From NCBI GenBank assembly GCA_024364735.1, contig JAGFNQ010000883.1, positions 88,754-152,753 on the forward strand: a stretch of DNA of 64,000 nt, in the 5' to 3' direction. Position numbers and translations under genes: made by a program. The notes beneath the pieces were generated by a model. The model saw only the letters and a program-made list of their open reading frames with translations. It was not told where the DNA came from and ran no database searches. The DNA comes from Boesenbergia rotunda. Its lineage: Eukaryota > Streptophyta > Magnoliopsida > Zingiberales > Zingiberaceae. Positions 33,167 through 45,920 of this stretch are shown here, in pieces (position 1 is the first letter of the stretch; each line of letters opens with the position of its first letter).

Positions 33167-34500
33167 AACATCAAGTTGGCATTTCAAGCGGGATATAGCA
33201 CCGCACGACCACCATTCTTCGACGGCAATGATTTTGCATATTGGAAAAGTAGAATGAAATACTATCTTATGAATGATATTGAAAATTGATTCAGTATTGT
33301 AGAAGGATTTGAAGTGCCAATGAATGAGAGGGGAGAACCCCTCCCTATGAAGAATTGGTCAAAATTAGAAATCATGAAGAAAGTACAAGCGAATGCAAAG
33401 GCTACAACAACTCTATAATGTGGTCTTTCAAAAGAGCAATTGAATAAAGTAGGATCATTCAAGACCGTAAAGGAGCTTTGGGGAAAGCTCATCGAGCTAA
33501 ATGAGTGATCAAATGAATCAAGGAGAGCAAAGAAGGATCTCATGGTAGCGCAACTCCAATCCCTCACCATGAAGACCAATGAAACCGTGAGTCAATTGCA
33601 CGGTAGAGTAAAAGAAATCATCAATGAACTCCATGTGATAGGTGAGAAATTGGAGAATAGGGATCTAGTAAGGTATGTGCTTCAATCTTTCCCTAGAATC
33701 ACTCTATGGGCCTCAATGGTTGATGCCTATAAAGTCTCTAGGGATCTTTCTTTAGTAAAGCTTGATGATTTATTTTGTGAATTTGAACTTCATGAATAAG
33801 CTAATGTGTCTACTAAAGAAAAGGGTGTAGCTCTTGTTGTAGAAAAAGAAAGAAGAAAGAAGAAGGACAAGAAGAATGTCACATACTCATCATCCGATTC
33901 TGAAGAATCAAGCACTTCAATGGATAGTGATCAAGAGACGTATATGGTAAGGAAGATGAGGAAAGCATTTAAGAGTTTTTCTATCAAATCTCGTGATAGG
34001 AAAAATTCAAGGAGTAAGAATAAAACAAGAGAGATCATATGCTACAATTTCCATGGAGAAGGGCACATGAGGAATGAGTGTCCACTTTTGAAGAAGAATG
34101 AAGAAAAGAAAAAGGAGGAAAAGAAGAAGGATGAAAAGAAGAAAACAAAAGAAAATGTAAGAAGGCTACAAGTCTAAAGGCGACATGGGATGATCCTTCA
34201 TCATCATCGGAAGAAGAAAACCATGTGTCTCATTTTGCGCTAATGGGAGTTGACAACATAGCATGTGCATCATCCGAAGATGTGAAGAGCTCAAGTAATG
34301 ATGAAGAAGGGAGCTCAAGTGAAGGGGGAGATCAATCTTCGAATGCAGACGTCTCGATATGTGAGGTATACAATCTACCCCCCACTACACTTGTGAAAAT
34401 TATTTCTAGTATTAATGATGATTTGTTTAATGCCAAAAGAAAAATTAAGAGTTTGAAAAATGAGATTTGCATGTTAAAGGAAAGATAGAATCCATGACAA
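33167..34500 (+). pseudogene. SIRE-3 gag, broken
   Basis: The frame runs STARPPFFDGNDFAYWKSRMK, a stop at 33287, then KVQANAKATTTL with a stop, ELWGKLIELNE with a stop, and LENRDLVRYVLQSFPRITLW (about 33650). A lysine-rich basic tail surrounds a zinc knuckle that reads CYNFHGEGHMRNEC at about 34041-34082, with the second Cys replaced by Phe, so zinc binding would be impaired. A further acidic, Ser-rich frame follows at 34225-34488. Gag would form the particle, but this copy cannot. Confidence 0.85.
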
Positions 34501-34867
34501 TTATGGAAAATATGCATGATGAATCATCTTTAGAAGAAGAAAATATGGAATTAAGGGAAAAGGTAGAGAGTCTCACCAAGGGGCCCTTAGTAAATTTCAA
34601 GTTGGCTCAAAGAACCTTGATATGATTATTAGTAGTCAAAGAGCCGAATACAACAAGGCCGAAATAGGATATATAAACCCAAGACCAAGGAGGTTGCTTT
34701 TATTTCTCTTATAGAAAGAAAGAGTGCACTTATAAAGCAAACCATCAAGGGCAACGTAAAGAAAGAATGAGTTCCTAATAAATATTTGAATGATGTTTGT
34801 GGATCAAGTGTATGGGTATCAAAAGATTATGTTTTTCGTGTTGCTTAGGTAGAAGAGAAGAAGGAGT

Positions 34868-35586
34868 CAAACAAGTGGATTGTGGATAGCGGTTGCTCAA
34901 GACACATGACCGATGATGTGAGCAAGTTCTCCACAATTAGTTACTTGAAAGAAGGAACGGTGTCTTTTGGGAATAGTGGAAAGCTCAAGATTATAGGTAG
35001 AGGCACAATCGAGGTATCACCTACAATTATCATTCATAAAGTACTTCTAATTAAGGACATGGAATTGAACTTGCTTAGTGTTAGTCAATTATGTGATGCC
35101 GGGTGTAGAGTTGAGTTTCATGCTAATAAATGTTTGGTTAGGCACAATAGCTCTAAAAGTGTTATGTTAGAAGGGTATAGAGAAGCAAATCTTTATTATA
35201 TTAATTTATTCTATGCTTCTAACATTTCTACTAAGTGTCTCATATCAAAAGAAGAAGAAGGATGGTTATGGCATAGAAGGTTTGGACACATCAACATGAA
35301 GAACATAGCTACAGTGACCAAAATAGAGTTTGTAAAGGGACTACCAATGATCAAGTATGCCAAGAACAAAATGTGTGATGCATGTCAAGAGGGTAAGCAA
35401 TCCAAGTCATCACATAAAGGTAAAACTCTAACTAGTACTTCGCTACCATTGAAATTATTGCATTTAGATTTATTTGATTGTCATAGCACTCTTTCATTAG
35501 TAGGGAATAAATATTGCTTAGTAATTGTTGATGATTTTTCTAGATATACTTGGGTTTATTTCATGAGACATAAGGATGAACCCTAG
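34868..35586 (+). pseudogene. SIRE-3 protease and integrase N-terminal part
   Basis: The protease box is WIVDSGCSRHMTDD (about 34876-34917). The GAG-pre-integrase part carries WLWHRRFGHINMKNIA and CDACQEGKQSKSSH (the H and C zinc ligands of integrase). The core begins LHLDLFDCHSTLS and IVDDFSRYTWVYFMRHKDE. A stop at 35584 and a frame change end this stretch. The methionine sometimes placed at 34882 is a GTG inside the protease box, not a real start. Confidence 0.85.
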
Positions 35587-37945
35587 AGATATTTGTAGGT
35601 TTTAGAAAGAGGGTTGAAAATGAGAAACATCTCAAAATCAACCGAATTAGGAGTGATCATGGTGGAGAGTTTGAAAATTTAAACTTCTCTAACTTTTGTT
35701 TAGGAAATGGGTACAAACATGAATTTTCATGTCCAAGAACGCCACAATAAAATGGGGTTGTAGAAAGAAGAAATAGGGCTTTGCAAGAAGCGGCTAGGAC
35801 TATGCTCATTGCTTATTCCTTACCTAGCTATTTTTGGGTGGAAGCGGTAAATACCGCTTGTTACATCCAAAATCGAGTTTTAATTCATAGATTTTTAAGA
35901 AAAACATCTTTTGAATTGTGAAATAGAAAAATCCCTCAAATTCAGTATTTTAGAGTGTTTGGGTGCAAAGTCTACATTTTAAACACTAAGGATGACCTAA
36001 GAAAATTTGAGTCTAAGGCGGATGAGGGAATTTTAGTTGGGTACTCATCTACTAGTAGAGGGTATAGAGTGTATAACAAAAGGACTAAAGTAATTGAGGA
36101 GTCATCTAATGTGGATTTTGATGAGTCTACTAGTACTTACCCTAGAAAATCCTCCATTGACAAGGATATAGGAGAAAATGAAAATCCTACCCAAGCAATC
36201 CAAGACTTACATTTAGGGGGTATTGATCAAGGGGGGTGAAGAAATGTATCGGATGATGAAAGAGGCAATAATGAAGTAGATGAGCCCACAATCCCTAGGA
36301 CCTTAAGGCACCATCAAGATCATCCTATCAACCAAATAGTTGGAGATGTTGAACATGGAGTAAGGACTAGATCCTATTTTAGAGAGCATGCTAGTCAAAT
36401 TGCTTTAATATCACAACTAGAGCCAAAGTCTATTGATGAAGCCTTAGTTGATGCGGATTGGATTCTAGCAATGCAAGAGGAGTTAAACCAATTTTAAAGA
36501 AGTGAAGTATGGGAACTAGTTCCAAGGCCCAATGATAGTACAATTGTCACAACAAGATGAGTCTTTAGGAACAAATTGGATGATCAAGGGAGAGTTACTA
36601 GGAACAAGGCTAGATTGTAGCTAGGGGTTTCAACCAAGTTGAGGGATTTGACTATGATGAAACTTATGTTCCTGTAGCTAGATTAGAATCCATCAGGATT
36701 TTGTTAGGATATGCCGCCCACATGAGTTTAAACTTCATCAAATGGATGTGAAATTGACATTTCTTAAAGGGTTTATTAAGGAGGAAGTGTATGTAGAACA
36801 ACCATCCGATTTTGAAAACATAGACTACCCTAATCATGTTTATAAATTGAGAAAAGCCTTATATGGATTGAAACAAGCTCCCTGAGCTTGGTATGAGAGA
36901 CTTTCATCTTTCTTAATTTCCAAGGGGTTTAGAAGCGGAACAATTGATCCAACTCTATTTCTTAAGTCTAAGGATAAGGACATTTTTTAGCCCAAGTTTA
37001 TGTTGATGACATAATTTTTGGGTCAACAAATAATGAATATCTTCATGAATTTATCAAGCATATGGAAAATGAGTTTGAAATAAGTCTTGTTGGGGAGTTG
37101 ACTTTCTTTTTAGGATTGCAAGTCAAACAAACAAATGAAGGAACTCATGTATATCAAACAAAATATGCTAGGAAAATTATCAAGAAATTTGGATTAGAAA
37201 ATGCTAAGGTAGTATCTACCCCCATTGGAACAAATGTCAAGATGGATAGTGATCATGAGGGAAAGGTAGTTGATCCAAAATAATATAGGAGCATGATTGA
37301 TAGTTTGTTGTATCTCACCGCTAGTAGACCGGATATACTATTTGCGGTAGACATGTGTGCAAGATATCAATCTTATGCCAAAGAGTTTCACTTAGTAGTA
37401 GTAAAAGGATTTTAAGGTATATTAAGGGTGCTCTTAATGTCGGTCTTTGGTACCCTAGAACTTCAAATATTGATTTATTTGGGTACACCAACTCTGATTA
37501 TGCGGGTTGCAAATTGGATAGGAAGAGTACTAGTGGTGGGTGTCAATTTCTTGGATCATCCCTAGTTAGTTGGAGTAGTAGAAAACAACCATGTGTTGCA
37601 TTTTCAACAACCGAGGACGAATATATAGCAATGAGTGGTTGTGTAGCTCAATTACTTTGGATCATGCACACCTTAGAGGATTATGAGCTTCATTACTCCA
37701 AGGTCAAAGTCTTATGTGATAATGTGAGCACTATTAATTTGACTAAAAATCCGGTGCATCACTCTAGGACAAAACACATTGAAGAAAGCATCATTTCATT
37801 AGGGATCATGTGGCAAGGGGTAACATTGAATTATATTATGTTGAATCAAAGTCCAACCTTGCCGACATATTTACCAAGCCTCTACCCGAAGCGGATTTTA
37901 CATCTCTAAGAAGAGGAGTTGGTATGTGTTTTATAGAAATGTAAA
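35587..37945 (+). pseudogene. SIRE-3 integrase C-terminus, reverse transcriptase and RNase H, heavily mutated
   Basis: Recognisable pieces are INRIRSDHGGEFENL, a stop in CPRTPQ-NGVVERR (about 35748), FGCKVYILNTKDDLRKF, EPKSIDEAL, VWELVPRPND, a broken YGLKQAP box, a frameshift at about 36988 before the YVDD box (the bases still encode YVDDIIFGSTN in a third frame), ISLVGELTFFLGLQVKQTNE and the RNase H segment YTNSDYAGCKLDRKSTSGG. It is more decayed than the same region of SIRE-2. Confidence 0.85.
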
Positions 37946-38778
37946 GTTGGCCTTAGGGTAATGCAAAATAAGATAGTTCATGAGGTAGGATGATAAAAAT
38001 TACTCACTTATACTTATGACATATTGTTGGGTTGTTAGAGGTATCACATTATTAAAAATAGACCAACTATAGGGAAAGTAAATGTTTAATTAATGGACAT
38101 CTTGCCTATAGATCATAGTTGGACATTTCAAATAATTTGAAAATATTTCTGTATTTTATTTGCTATTGCATAAGTTTGCAAAACATATGATTTCAAAACT
38201 AGTGTGAAAGTTTGATAAAAAGTTGGACGTTTTCAAAGAATTTGAGGTTTGGTCAAAAAGTCAAGCATATTTGGTATTTTTATGAAAATATATTTTTCTG
38301 TGTTAGAATACATCTTAAGAAATATGCTTGCAAAATTTTAAAATTTTTCAAATTTTGTGAAATTTTTTAGGGGTTTCTGAATTTCAACTGAAATTTCAGA
38401 CTGGTTAAGTATCAGTCGAATGCCCTGGGGCAATCGACTGATCTCTCTGTAAGTTGGCAATACAAAGGTACCAGTCGACTGATAACTGTTTCAGTTGACT
38501 GGTCCTTCTGATTTCTGATTTCTAGGGGTTTTCAGAAAAAGAAATGTATTCATATTGGTTCCCAAGGGTAAATATTGCTTGAGGCAATCCTTTTGATGGC
38601 GTCAAAGGGGAGAATTGGGAGGTTTAAGTTAGTTTTGTAACTTAACTTGTGGAAAATTGAAAATTATGTGGAAGACATAGGTTAAGGGGGAGGATGCATG
38701 TTTATGCTTCTTAATTTACTATGTCATTAATTTTCAATTGTTATTATTATGCCTAACTTAAACATATTGTCACACATC
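37946..38778 (+). other. 3' non-coding region of SIRE-3
   Basis: No coding signal. It holds CAGTCGACTG-type palindromes at about 38412-38500 and purine tracts at about 38607 and 38684 before the true polypurine tract. It corresponds to 13019-13957 of SIRE-2. Confidence 0.7.
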
Positions 38779-38958
38779 AAAAAGGAGGAGATTGTTGGGG
38801 CAATCGACCCAGGTATGATCGAGTGGATCATGATTTTGATGTGTGTGTGTCAATATGATTAAGTTAGGTTGTTATGTTGGTTTGATATGTGTGGTTGAGT
38901 TGTGTAGGACTTGGTGAATCACATATGAAGTACGCATCCGAGGGACGAGAGCCGAAGG

Positions 38959-39381
38959 TGTTGGACATTTTATGTCGTGGACTAGCATAAATAATTTTGT
39001 TATAATTATATTCTAGATTAATTAGATGTCAAATTAAATGGATATGGTGTTGTTTAGTTATTGTTATTGGGCTTAACTATAATGGGAAGGCTTGACCTAT
39101 TTTTCTAATCTGCAGAGGCCCCTACTCCTAACCCTAATATAAAGTGGTTGTTGCCCCATTGATACGACACGGTTTTTCTTTTGTAATTGACGGGGTGATA
39201 GGAGGAGTTACTCTCTGCCGCGCCGCTTGAATTCTCTTGTACAAAATCATGGACTCAATGATGTCTTCCGCTCCAGGTAATTCTAGCACCTAATTATATC
39301 TATTGTATTTATCTATCATTTGTCGTATTTGGAATTTGATTTCGATTTATCATCAAAATATTGGATTTCGATTTGTTATCA
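38959..39381 (+). repeat. 5' LTR of copia-4 (423 bp)
   Basis: It starts TGTTGGACATTTTATG and ends TTGTTATCA. It is 26 bp longer than the 3' LTR because GGATTTCGATTTRT-ATCAAA is duplicated at its end (about 39340-39383). Confidence 0.92.
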
Positions 39382-39383
39382 AA

Positions 39384-39395
39384 TGGTATCAGAGC
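39384..39395 (+). promoter_or_regulatory. Primer-binding site of copia-4
   Basis: TGGTATCAGAGC lies two bases after the 5' LTR. Confidence 0.9.
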
Positions 39396-40208
39396 GAATC
39401 TAATTCTGATACAACAGTGAATTTACTATTTAAATCAGGTGTTAAGAATTTCCCTTCGAATTTAATTCAGAATATTGGATTAAAAAAAATCGATTTTAAT
39501 TCGGACTATAGCATTGTTAACGATTTGTTTCTTTAAGTGGCTATGTTAATCCCTTTCTCTCATGTTTTTTTTTGAACATTGACCGAGCAATTTGTTTTTG
39601 GAACTGACCGAGCAATTGGTGTGAACGTGGAGAAATACTCATTCATTTGGATTATAAAGTTTTTTTTTAACTTAAAGAAAAAAAATTGTTGATGAATTTT
39701 GTTTATTTTCTAGAGATCAGAATTAAACATTATTCATTTTCTATTACATAAATTGTATTGGTGATCTCTAAATTATGGTCTAAATTATTTTGTTTATGCA
39801 TATTTTGATTATTATGATATGTCATATTAATATTATGAAATTTTATGACATATTTCTGAGATAGTCTAATTTTAGACCATTTGGTACTATTTTGGGTATT
39901 TTTCATAGTAGTGAGCTCGCCTTCGCGGGACAGATTATGATAAAATGCTATTATTGGAAAATTATTATTAATGTGGCGTTAGGAATTATTTTGATAATGC
40001 ACCTACCCTTTCGGTTTGTCTTTATTGATATAGTTCCTAATGAATGGTAATTATATTTTAAAGTTTTCAATATCCTCTCGATATTAGCTTTAAGAATATA
40101 ATTATTTTCTGTGATATGAGAGTTATTTTATGCATTGTAATTCGGGACCCTTTGGCGGGATTGTTTTTGCATGAGATAATTTTATTGTGGTCATAAGCTC
40201 TATTTCTT
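39396..40208 (+). other. Untranslated leader of copia-4
   Basis: AT-rich, with a 77-codon frame overlapping the LTR end (39303-39536) that I do not regard as a gene. It lies between the PBS and gag. Confidence 0.6.
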
Positions 40209-41113
40209 TTGTTGGATATGCTTGATAACAAATCTCCCATTAATGTACAAATTCCAGCTTTGCCTATGAGTATGAACTCTTTACCAAAGTTGAATGGAAC
40301 TAATTATGAGGACTGGGTTGACTCTGTTAAGTTGTTCCTTGCTATTTCTAACGTTGATGCTGCCCTTACTGAGAATGAGCCTGAAGTTCCCACACCTGAG
40401 TCTTCCGCTGCTGTTATAACAAAACATGATAAGTGGGCTCATTCTAATAAAGTGTGTCTGATGACTATGAAATTCACAATGGACAAGATCATCAAAGATA
40501 ATATTCCTGAGACAAACATGCTAAAGAGTTTCTTGTGTTTGTGGGCAAGAAATTTAAGAAATTTGACAAGACAGAAAAAGCCTCCAATCTTTCATTTCTG
40601 ACAAAAACAAGATATGATGGTGTATCGGGTGTGCGCGAGCATGCCATGAAGGTCACCAATTGGTACAACAAGTTGAAATCCATGAAAGTGGAATTGGGAA
40701 GTGATTTTTTGGTCTGGTAAGTATTAGACTCTCTTCCTTCTAAATTTGATGTTCTTAAAACTTCCTATAATGCACAAAAGGAGGAGTGATCTATTGATGA
40801 GCTTGTAGCCATTCTTAGTCAGGAGGAGCAAAATATGAGAAAGGGTAAGGGACAAGTTGTTCAGTTGGTTTCTCATAAGAGTCATGAGCAAAAGAAGAAA
40901 TATTTTAAGGGGAAGAGTAATATGCCTCAATTCAAGAAGAAGTGGAGTGATAAATCAGGACCTTCCTTAGTTTATGAAGATGGTGAATCATCTGCTATTA
41001 AAAAGAGATTTAATGGCATTTGCAAGTTTTGTGATGTATTTGGGCACAAACAATCTGACTGTTTTAAGTTTAAGAAGTGGTTAGAGATGAAGCAAAAGCA
41101 AAACCAAAAGCAA
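40209..41113 (+). pseudogene. copia-4 gag, broken
   Basis: The Copia gag domain carries LPKLNGTNYEDWVDSVKLFL (about 40280-40340). After a frame change at about 40540 come FVGKKFKKFDKTEKAS and GVREHAMKVTNWYNKLKSMK, then the basic tail and a CCHC knuckle CKFCDVFGHKQSDC (about 41021-41062). A Gypsy solo LTR interrupts the frame right after QNQKQG. Confidence 0.8.
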
Positions 41114-41118
41114 GGTAT

Positions 41119-43975
41119 TTGTAACACCCCAAAATTTCCCCATATGAAATACTATGAATTCATGAAATATTTTTTTATGAAATGTTATGATGGGCTTGGT
41201 TTAATGGGCTTTGATATGGATTAGTGCAGAATGTGATAAAAAGAAAATGTAGAAAGGAGGAAGCAAGGATCGAACCTTGAACCTCCTAGTTGCACTAATC
41301 ATGTCATAACCAATGAACCAAGCAATGTTTCATGTTGAGAGAATAAGAAACATGCTTGTTAAAGCTAGGGAAGTGAAGAGACATGTCCCTTCATGAGAAA
41401 AGTATAAATAAGAGAGGGAGAGGTTGGAATAACTTCCTCTCTTCTTCTTCCTCACTCTCCCCACCGAAAACTCATCTTCTTCTCCTTTCAATTTTCGAAA
41501 AAAATACACCCTAGGGTTCTAACCCTAGGGAATTGGAAGGAAGAAGACCATCCAAGGATCTTGCCCTCTACTAGGGCCAAAGGTTCTAGAGAAGGGCTAG
41601 TAAGGAGAACACTCACCCTCCTTCAACCAAGGGTACCCTAAAGGTTTAGAGAAGGTGAAATTCAAGCGAAAGGATGTAAGTATCCCCTCGCCTGCAGTGT
41701 AATAGTTGTTGTATGATTTCTTCTTCTTGTTGTTTCGAAAATAGGAGTTTTTTCCCCTTGTGTAACTTTCGGCCAACCCCAAAGAGAAAGCCTTGGTTAC
41801 TCCTTGATACATAAGGAGACCCCTTGGAACTTAGGGTATACTTATAAGTTGTTTTCCCTATATGTTGTGATGACAAAAATTAGGGTTGAACACCCTACAA
41901 GGTTTCGGCCATGGATGGAAAACTAGGGTTTAGGGTTGTATGATTTCCTATGATGTATCCATGCTTAGTAGTGTAGACAAAGTGCTTGTGTAAATGTTTG
42001 TGTGAATGTTTGATTTCAAGAACCCTAGTTTCCCCTACCCTTGAGTTTCGGCCAACCCTAGAGGGATTAGGGTTTAGGGTTGCATAATTATCCTATGATG
42101 AAATCTATGTTTAATAAGTGGCATGATATGTATGGGAGGTGTTTGTGTAAATGCTTGTATGAATGTTGATTCAAAAACCCTAATTTCCCCCTACCCTACA
42201 CCATTCGGCCAACACCCTAAAGTTAGGGTTTGTGAAGGTTAAAATACCTATAGGATATGCTTATGTTTGGGGATAATGATATGTATATGCACGTGATGTT
42301 TAAATGGAATGTTTGATTGGAAAACTTAACCTTACCCTAGCATGACTTTCGGCCAAAGCATAGAACATTAGGTTGTGAAGGTTGATTACCCCATGATGTA
42401 TGCTATGCTTAGTATGATATATGATACATATATACGTGATAATTGTATGGAATGTACCTTATGAGATATGCTTATGTTTGGGGATAATGATATGTAAGTG
42501 CATGTGATGTTTAAATGGAATGTTTGATCGGAAAACTTAATTTTTCCCTAGCATGTGATATTCGGCCAAAGCATGGAATATTAATATTAGGGTTGTGAAG
42601 GTTGATTACCCCATGATGTATGCTATGCTTAGTATGATACATGATGTATATATATATGATACTTGTATGTGATGTTTTATGTCAAAAACCTAAGCTACCT
42701 CTACCCTTGACTTTCGGCCAAAACCTTAGGTTTAGGGTTAAGAAGAACCCAATTAACTCATGAAGCATGCTACCACTTCCTATAACATGAATATGATTTA
42801 TGTGATCAATCTTGTCATATATAGGTATGTGTAAGTGGTTGAAATATGATGTATGTATGAGCATGCTTGTATAGCCCATGGGGCACCCTTTATGAATTGC
42901 ATGTGATATGTATGATAACATGCTTGAAAGGATACTCCACTAAGTATGGGATCAAGAGCACCCCTTATGTTGTGTGGTGTGTCCCTACGGGATCATGAGC
43001 ACCCTTGAAGAGTGGTGTGTCCCTTAAGAGTGGATTTGGAGTACTCCTTAGCATATATGTAAAAACAAATCCGGAAGGGGGTCGTTAAACAAATCCGGGG
43101 TGCATGTTAACGTAAGGTCATGACTCCGGTAGGACGGAAGGGTCCTGCTCTAATTGGTTGGTGGCTCGCTACCCCAATTCATTAGGGAACGCGCAATATG
43201 TGGTACACAACTGGGCCCTATATGATATGGATGTATTTTTAAGTAATACCTTTATGGAATTGTTTTGAAAACATTCATTGAAAACATTTATTATATGTGA
43301 AAGGTATGCTTAAGGTACTTTATACTGCATGCTTAGAAACTTTGATGGTTAGTATGCTATGATAAACTCATGCTTATGATTCCTTATGTGTACATGTTGT
43401 ATTCTTTTGTATGGATTTTGCGAGTAGGACAGGATCCTTACTAAGCATTTATGCTTACTAGTTTGTGTGTTGTCTTATGCTGCAGATAAGGGTAAGGAAC
43501 ACTTAAACTAAAGGAAGAGGCAGGAGGGTTGAAGATGTGTGGGGTGGTGGCTCGGGAAAGAAAGATTTTTATATCTACATTACTATGCTTATGATGATGT
43601 TTTCTTCAACAATGAATGTTAGTGATTAGGTTTGATATTGCATGATAGTGACTACACTTGGAATTCTCATATACTTGATTTTGTTTGATTATGTTATGAG
43701 TTGAAATAATATGTGAACCTATCATGATATAGAATAACTCTTGATTAAAATAGTTCAAATGATGTTTTAATGATTCAAGCATGATATTTGATTGACATAC
43801 ACTGATTAGTATGCTTAGCACTTGTAAATATCCCTTGATAGTTTTAGACAAGCATGCTCAGCACTTAGTCCTTGCATTGCTTATTTTTTTTATTTTATGC
43901 TAGAAGAAAAAAAAAATTATATGATTGATTCTACGTAACCCCGCCCCGAGGATAGATATAAGGGCGGGTGTTACA
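41119..43975 (+). mobile_element. Solo LTR of a Ty3/Gypsy element (2857 bp)
   Basis: It starts TGTAACACCCC and ends GGGTGTTACA, the terminal type of chromovirus (Tekay/Del-like) elements. The perfect target duplication GTATT is at 41114-41118 and 43976-43980. TATAAATA at 41403-41410 is followed by a CT-rich stretch. Between 41765 and 42730 a TTCGGCCAA-centred block recurs about seven times. No internal region is present. The Gypsy assignment is from end sequence and length only. Confidence 0.85.
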
Positions 43976-44990
43976 GTATTCATCGTGCTATAGTGTGCTT
44001 TGAATCTAATCTTGTAGATGTACCTTCTCATACTTGGTGGTTAGACTCTGGTACGACAATTCATATTACAAAATCTGTCCAGGAGCTCAAAACCAGGAGA
44101 AGACCAAATGAAGGGGAGGTGTCTGTTGCAGTTGGAAATGGAATGAATGTCAAAGTAGAGCACATAGGAGTAGTTGCTTTAAAATTAAGTGGTGGACATG
44201 AGTTGGTTTTGCAAGACACTGTTTGTGTACCTTCTATGAGAAGGAATTTAATTTCAGTTTCTGTTTTGGATGATTGTGGTTCCTCTTTCCATTTTGGATC
44301 TAATAAAGTTATTTTATATTATGAATCTACTATTGTTGGTTATGGTGTCAAGTTGAATGGCATGTATATGTTGAATCTTGATCCTCCTTCTATTGAAACA
44401 CGTCATACCAATGTTAATAATGTTATTGGGCAAAAACATGGAAAAGTTATTGAGAACTCTTCTATGTTGTGGCATAAGAGATTGCGGCATATATCTCGAG
44501 AACGGATGGAGAGATTGATCAAGGAGAATATTCTTCATAGTGTGGACTTCTCAGATTTTGACACTTGTGTTGATTGTGTGAAAGGGAAGCTTGCTGCCGG
44601 AGTTAGAAAGAATAGAGTTGTTAGAAGTGATGGGATACTGCAGTTGATTTCTACAGATATCTGTGGGTCAATTACTCCTATTGCTTTGGGAGGATATAGA
44701 TATTTCATTACTTTTATTGATGATTTTTCAAGTTTGGTTGGATTGATTTGTTGCGTGAAAAATCAGACTCTTTAGATGCTTTTAAGACTTTTAAAGCTGC
44801 CGTTGAGTTGAAATTTGGCAGACAGGTTAAGAGTGTTAGATCTGATAGAAGTGGTGAATTTTATGGAAGGTATGATGAAACTGGCAGGAATCTTGGTCCT
44901 TTTGCAAGGTTTTTACAGGATTATAGTATTGAGGCACAGTATACTATGCCTGGCACTCCGCAGTAAAATGGTGTTGCTGAATAGAGAAAT
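43976..44990 (+). pseudogene. copia-4 protease and integrase, left part
   Basis: The protease box WWLDSGTTIHIT lies at about 44035-44070. The GAG-pre-integrase part has MLWHKRLRHISRERMERL, CVDCVKGKLAAG follows, and the integrase core has STDICGSITPIALGGYRYF with FIDDFSS. A frameshift at about 44745 continues as FKTFKAAVELKFGRQVKSVR and RSGEFYG. Stops interrupt PGTPQ-NGVAE at about 44965 and 44982. The SINE-like insertion follows at once. Confidence 0.85.
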
Positions 44991-44991
44991 C

Positions 44992-45174
44992 ACTCGCCCC
45001 AGTGCTCCCATCCCAAGGTCATCACGAGGGAGATAAATCATGGTCTCCGGAGTAATTACTGCACAGTTGGGTCAAGAATTGATACACCAAACACCCAGAG
45101 TTTTAATCCAGTGCGCCTCGTGCGACTCGAACCCAGGACCTTTTAGACAACACCCCATGCATCCCATGAAAGGC
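44992..45174 (-). mobile_element. SINE-like insertion (about 183 bp) in copia-4 integrase
   Basis: It is flanked by GAAATC on both sides (44986-44991 and 45175-45180). Removing it restores integrase reading from AE-RN into RTLMEMVRCMLSHSSLLDFL. On the minus strand it holds GGTCCTGGGTTCGAGTCGCA, a good polymerase III B box of tRNA-derived SINEs. The A box is weak, and no clear poly(A) or T tail was seen. Confidence 0.65.
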
Positions 45175-45920
45175 GAAATCGTACTCTCATGGAGATGGTT
45201 AGATGTATGCTTAGCCATTCAAGTCTTCTTGATTTTCTATGGGGAGAATCTTTAAAGACTGCAGCTTATATTTTAAATCATGTGCCAAGTAAGTCAGTTC
45301 CAAGGATGCCATATGAACTTATGACAGGGAGAAGGCCTATTTTGAAGCATTTTCGTGTCTAGGGCTGTAAGGCAGAAGTCAAGGTCTACAATCCAAAAAT
45401 AAAGAAGCTTGATCCTAAGACGAATAGTGGGTTTTTTTTGTAGGATATTGTGTTGGATCTAGGGGTTCTAGATTTTATTATCCAACTTATACCACTAGAG
45501 TTGTTGAATCTGACCGTGCTATCTATTTTGAAAGCGATTTAGAACATGTTGCAACTCAGGAGCCACGTGTAGTTATCTTTAGAGAAGAGTATGTCAATAT
45601 TCCTGTACCTATTGCTCCTTTGCCCGAATCTATGCCAGTCATTACCACTCATGATGAAGTCACTGATCCCATTGTTGATGCTAATGTTGATATGCATGTT
45701 GACTATGATGTTCAGAATCCTGATGCTCAGAATCCTGATGTTATTATGCCTCAATTGAGGCGATCTCAACGTGTTCCCACATCTACTGGGTCTACTAGAT
45801 TCAAGGATTATGTTGTTTATTTGCAGGAACATGAGTTTACTTTTGTTGGGGATTCTGACCCTATTATTTTCCATGAAGCCATTTCTGATTCTCACAGTTC
45901 ACAGTGGCTGGTTGGAAGAT
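45175..45920 (+). pseudogene. copia-4 integrase C-terminus and linker
   Basis: It reads MVRCMLSHSSLLDFLWGESL, VPSKSVPRMPYELMTGRRP and KIKKLDPKTNSGFF, with a stop at about 45361 and a frameshift near 45440. The linker with repeated DAQNPD motifs leads to the RT. It is the expected region between the integrase core and RVT_2 domain. Confidence 0.75.

Larger units (their letters stand above)
31029..38792 (+). mobile_element. SIRE-3 Copia element, internal region
   Basis: It runs from the PBS to the polypurine tract (about 38779-38791, AAAAAGGAGGAGAT), with gag, protease, integrase, RT and RNase H in order. All coding parts carry stops or frameshifts. A family A solo LTR lies 35 bp after the PBS. 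The element with its LTRs and all nested insertions covers 24641-49117. Confidence 0.9.
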
